Assembly: GCA_028866355.1 (NCBI GenBank)
Contig: JAGWIH010000089.1
Location: forward strand, 1-8,241
Source of the DNA: Alphaproteobacteria bacterium
GTDB taxonomy: Bacteria; Pseudomonadota; Alphaproteobacteria; ATCC43930; CGMCC-115725
Length of the DNA stretch: 8,241 nt
Direction: 5' to 3'
Shown: positions 5,375-8,241 of the stretch, piece by piece
Layout: the number at the start of each line of letters is the position of its first letter
How positions within the stretch are numbered: the stretch's first letter is position 1
Position numbers and translations under genes: made by a program
The notes under the pieces: model-generated
What the model saw: only the letters and a program-made list of their open reading frames with translations
Databases searched by the model: none
Told to the model about the DNA's origin: nothing

Positions 5375-7192
5375 ATGAAACGCACCCTCGCGCTGATTCT
5401 CGCGTTGACCGTTGCGCTCGCAGGCGCCTCGACCCGTGCGTACGCCCAGGCACAACACGGCCTGTCGCTGTTCGGCGATCTCAAATATCCCGCCGGCTTC
5501 AAGCACTTCGACTATGTCAATCCGGACGCGCCCAAGGGCGGATCGGTCAAATATGCGGCGACCGGCACGTTCGATTCTTTCAACGAGTTTATCCTCAAGG
5601 GCGTGCCCGCCGCCGGCATTGATCTGATGTTCGACACGCTGATGGCCGGATCGGATGACGAGCCGGCGTCGTCCTATGGGCTCGTTGCCGAGAGCGTCGA
5701 GGTCGCACCCGACAAGAAGTCGGTGATTTACAACCTGCGGCCGCAGGCGCGGTTCTGGGATGGCTCGCCGATCACCGCCGATGATGTGGTGTGGACGTTC
5801 GATAACCTCAAAGCGAAGGGCAACCCTTCGTGGCGAATCTATTACGCAGATGTGTTGAAAGCCGAGGCACTCGGTCCGCGTCGCGTGAAGTTCACGTTCC
5901 GCAACGGAACCAACCGCGAGCTACCGTCGATCGTCGGCGAGATGCCGGTGCTGTCGAAGGCCTATTGGTCCAAGCACGATTTCGGCAAGACGACGCTCGA
6001 TGTGCCGCTCGGCAGCGGGCCGTACAAGATTGTCGACTTTCAGCCCGGCCGCTACGTCGTCTATCAGCGCGTCGCGGATTATTGGGGCAAGGATCTGCCG
6101 GTCAACGTCGGCCGCTATAATTTCGACGAGATACGCTACGACTATTATCGCGACGCATCGGTCGCGCTCGAAGCGTTCAAGGCCGGCGCCTATGACATAA
6201 GGCGCGAAAACGTCGCCAAGAATTGGGCGATCGGCTACGACAGCCCGGCGCTGACCAAAGGCTGGATCAAGAAGGCGCTGATTCCGAACAAGGTGCCGCA
6301 GGGCATGCAGGCCTTCGGTTTCAATCTGCGGCGGCCATTGTTCCAAGACCGCCGCGTGCGCCAGGCACTCGGTTATCTGTTCGACTTCCAGTGGACCAAC
6401 AAGACGTTGTTCTACGGCGCTTATAAGCGCAACGAGAGTTACTTCGCCAATTCGGACCTCGCCTCGTCAGGCCTGCCGAGTCCGGCCGAGCTCGCGATCC
6501 TGAACAAGTACCGCGGCCAGATTCCCGACGAGGTCTTTACCACCGCGTTCAAGGCACCAACGACCGACGGCAGCGGCGATATCCGCGACAATCTGCACGC
6601 GGCGCTCAAGCTTCTGGCCGAAGCTGGCTGGACCGTGAAGAACGGCAGGATGGTCAACGCTCAAGGCCAGCCGTTCCAGTTCGAATTTCTGCTCGCGCAG
6701 CCCGAGTTCGAGCGTGTGGTGCTGCCGTTTGCCCAGAACCTGGCGCGTATCGGCATCGTCTGTAACGTCCGTACCATCGATCCGGCGCAGTACGAGAACC
6801 GCATGCAAAACTATGATTTCGACATGACCGTCGTCGATTTCGGCGAGTCGCTGTCGCCCGGGAACGAGCAGCGGCAGTTCTGGTCGTCGCAATCGGGTGA
6901 CGCACCGGGCGGCCAGAATTATCTGGGAATCAAATCGAAGGCGGTCGACGATTTGGTCGATCTCGTCATCAATGCGCCGGACCGGCAGAGTCTCATGACC
7001 CGCGTCCATGCGCTCGATCGTGTTCTGCTCGAAGGTTATTACGTCATTCCCAATTGGTATTTAGGCAGCTTCCGCGTCGCCTATTGGGACAAGTTCGGCC
7101 GGCCGAAGGACAATCCGCCCTATAGTCTGGCGCTCAATACCTGGTGGTACGATAAGGCGCGCGCCGCCGCGCTGGCGGCGGAGCGGAAATAG
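5375..7192 (+). CDS. yejA: Periplasmic peptide-binding protein of a YejABEF ABC importer
   Basis: This family 5 solute-binding protein delivers peptides to an inner-membrane ABC permease. It has 605 residues, close to E. coli YejA (604). A signal peptide (residues 1-24) has a KR n-region, a Leu/Ala-rich core and an AYA site before QAQ, so the mature protein is periplasmic and not a lipoprotein. YejA-type landmarks run along the chain: HFDYVNPDAPKGG (44-56), DGSPITADDV (129-138), GSGPYK (213-218), the IRYDYYRD and AFKAGAYDIRREN region, DRRVRQAL, and NTWWYDKARAA at the C-terminus. In E. coli the system imports microcin C, and in some alphaproteobacteria it is linked to tolerance of, or uptake of, antimicrobial peptides; the natural peptide here is unknown. 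yejB begins six bases after the stop, so the two are co-transcribed. Confidence 0.94.
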   Translation: MKRTLALILALTVALAGASTRAYAQAQHGLSLFGDLKYPAGFKHFDYVNPDAPKGGSVKYAATGTFDSFNEFILKGVPAAGIDLMFDTLMAGSDDEPASSYGLVAESVEVAPDKKSVIYNLRPQARFWDGSPITADDVVWTFDNLKAKGNPSWRIYYADVLKAEALGPRRVKFTFRNGTNRELPSIVGEMPVLSKAYWSKHDFGKTTLDVPLGSGPYKIVDFQPGRYVVYQRVADYWGKDLPVNVGRYNFDEIRYDYYRDASVALEAFKAGAYDIRRENVAKNWAIGYDSPALTKGWIKKALIPNKVPQGMQAFGFNLRRPLFQDRRVRQALGYLFDFQWTNKTLFYGAYKRNESYFANSDLASSGLPSPAELAILNKYRGQIPDEVFTTAFKAPTTDGSGDIRDNLHAALKLLAEAGWTVKNGRMVNAQGQPFQFEFLLAQPEFERVVLPFAQNLARIGIVCNVRTIDPAQYENRMQNYDFDMTVVDFGESLSPGNEQRQFWSSQSGDAPGGQNYLGIKSKAVDDLVDLVINAPDRQSLMTRVHALDRVLLEGYYVIPNWYLGSFRVAYWDKFGRPKDNPPYSLALNTWWYDKARAAALAAERK

Positions 7193-7198
7193 GCGCCG

Positions 7199-8241
7199 AT
7201 GCTCGCCTACGCGCTGCGCCGAATTCTGCTCATCATCCCGACGCTGCTCGCGATCATTCTGGTCAATTTCGTCATCGTGCAGGCGGCGCCCGGCGGGCCG
7301 GTCGATCAGCTCATCGCCCAGCTCAAGGGCACCGGCGGCGGCGCCATATCGCGCGTAGCGGGCGGCGGTGGCGAGCTTGGTCGTAACGCGACTTCGGCGG
7401 CGCAGGCCGCCAACCAAAGCCGCGGCGCGCGGGGCCTCGACCCCCAATTCATCGCCGAACTCAACAAGCTCTATGGTTTCGACAAGCCGCCGGCCGAGCG
7501 CTTCCTGCTGATGGTGAAGAACTATCTCACCTTCAATTTCGGCGAGAGCTTTTTTCAGGATCAGCCGGTGATCAAGCTGATCGCGCAAAAGCTGCCGGTG
7601 TCGATCTCGCTCGGCCTGTGGACGACGCTGATCGCGTACCTGGTTTCGATTCCGCTGGGCATTCGCAAGGCCGTTCGCGACGGCAGCCGCTTCGACATCT
7701 GGACAAGCGGCGTCATCATCGTCGGCTATGCGATTCCGTCGTTCTTGTTCGCCGTGCTGCTGATCGTGTTGTTCGCCGGCGGCAACTATCTCTCGATTTT
7801 CCCGCTGCGCGGCCTGGTCTCGGATAATTGGGCGAGTTTCGGTTGGCCGCACCGCATTCTCGACTATCTCTGGCACATCGTTCTGCCGGTAACCGCGCTG
7901 ACGATCAGCGGCTTCGCCAGCCTCGCCATGCTGACCAAGAATTCGTTCCTCGAGGAGATCAACAAGCAATATGTGATGACGGCGCGCGCCAAGGGCCTGA
8001 CCGAACGCCGCGTGCTCTACGGCCATGTCTTCCGCAACGCCATGCTGCTGGTGATCGCCGGCTTTCCGGCGGCGTTCGTCAGCATCCTGTTCACCGGCGC
8101 GCTGCTGGTCGAAGTGATCTTCTCGCTCGATGGCTTGGGCTATCTCGGCTACCAAGCGGCGCTCGGGCGCGACTATCCGGTGATGTTCGCGACGCTCTAC
8201 ATCTACACGCTGGTCGGGCTGGTGATGAAGCTGATCAGCGA
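7199..8241 (+). CDS. yejB: ABC importer permease YejB (3' end outside window)
   Basis: This is one of the two membrane subunits of the Yej importer, expected to pair with YejE and the ATPase YejF, whose genes would lie beyond the right edge. The window holds 347 codons, and E. coli YejB has 364 residues, so only the last few are missing. The first membrane helix is about residues 8-28 and is followed by IVQAAPGGPVDQ. A Gly/Ala-rich periplasmic stretch (about 43-78) precedes GLDPQFIAELNKLYGFDKP. Further YejB hallmarks are LGLWTTLIAYLVSIPLGIRK (138-157) and GYAIPSFLFA (176-185). The EAA-type loop that contacts the ATPase is KQYVMTARAKGL (256-267), followed by HVFRNAMLLVIAGFP. There is no strong ribosome site, and the six-base gap after yejA suggests translational coupling. 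Confidence 0.95.
   Translation, partial: MLAYALRRILLIIPTLLAIILVNFVIVQAAPGGPVDQLIAQLKGTGGGAISRVAGGGGELGRNATSAAQAANQSRGARGLDPQFIAELNKLYGFDKPPAERFLLMVKNYLTFNFGESFFQDQPVIKLIAQKLPVSISLGLWTTLIAYLVSIPLGIRKAVRDGSRFDIWTSGVIIVGYAIPSFLFAVLLIVLFAGGNYLSIFPLRGLVSDNWASFGWPHRILDYLWHIVLPVTALTISGFASLAMLTKNSFLEEINKQYVMTARAKGLTERRVLYGHVFRNAMLLVIAGFPAAFVSILFTGALLVEVIFSLDGLGYLGYQAALGRDYPVMFATLYIYTLVGLVMKLIS

Noticed and set aside
7061..8155. Long minus-strand open frame of 364 codons opposite yejB
   Set aside because: It is rich in Arg, Glu, Asp, His and Gln, with the low-complexity look of antisense frames in GC-rich DNA. The plus strand carries a clear YejB along its whole length.
1..8241. Defence, phage, insertion sequence or other mobile content
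   Set aside because: Every stretch over 150 bases is covered by a recognised housekeeping or transport gene. Apart from the cytochrome repeat there are no long repeats, and I see no integrase, transposase or tRNA.

Overview
The window looks like ordinary chromosomal DNA from a GC-rich alphaproteobacterium. I base this on the strong G/C bias at third codon positions, the protein family variants present, and the gene neighbourhood. The likely order is Hyphomicrobiales/Rhizobiales or Rhodospirillales; I cannot fix the genus from sequence alone. It contains six protein genes and one RNA gene, nearly all housekeeping or transport. I see no phage, insertion sequence, CRISPR array or defence genes.

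The left half (1..3382) is read on the minus strand in the order kdsB, pheA, ffs, dnaX. KdsB activates Kdo for lipopolysaccharide and PheA makes phenylpyruvate for phenylalanine; the two overlap by an ATGA. The small signal recognition particle RNA (ffs) follows with its own recognisable promoter. dnaX (DNA polymerase III gamma/tau) starts 28 bases after ffs and runs off the left edge.

The right half (3525..8241) is read on the plus strand. First comes a membrane-anchored CycM-like cytochrome c. Its heme domain is duplicated in tandem, giving a diheme protein of 332 residues instead of the usual single-domain form. Next is an inositol-monophosphatase-family enzyme of the histidinol-phosphatase (HisN) type. 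Last come yejA and yejB, the periplasmic binding protein and first permease of a YejABEF peptide-type ABC importer; yejB is cut by the right edge.

The 142 bases between the divergent kdsB and cytochrome genes hold a weak candidate kdsB promoter and two mutually exclusive inverted repeats. The items most worth a second look are: (1) kdsB has no ATG, GTG or TTG upstream of its essential nucleotide-binding motif, and the only start giving a full-length protein is CTG; (2) the tandem diheme CycM-like cytochrome, whose two halves are about 80% identical yet differ at many silent sites; (3) hisN and yejA each have a TATAAT-like hexamer exactly nine bases before the ATG, together with an inverted repeat, which suggests leaderless or structured starts. 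I found no new multi-gene system.
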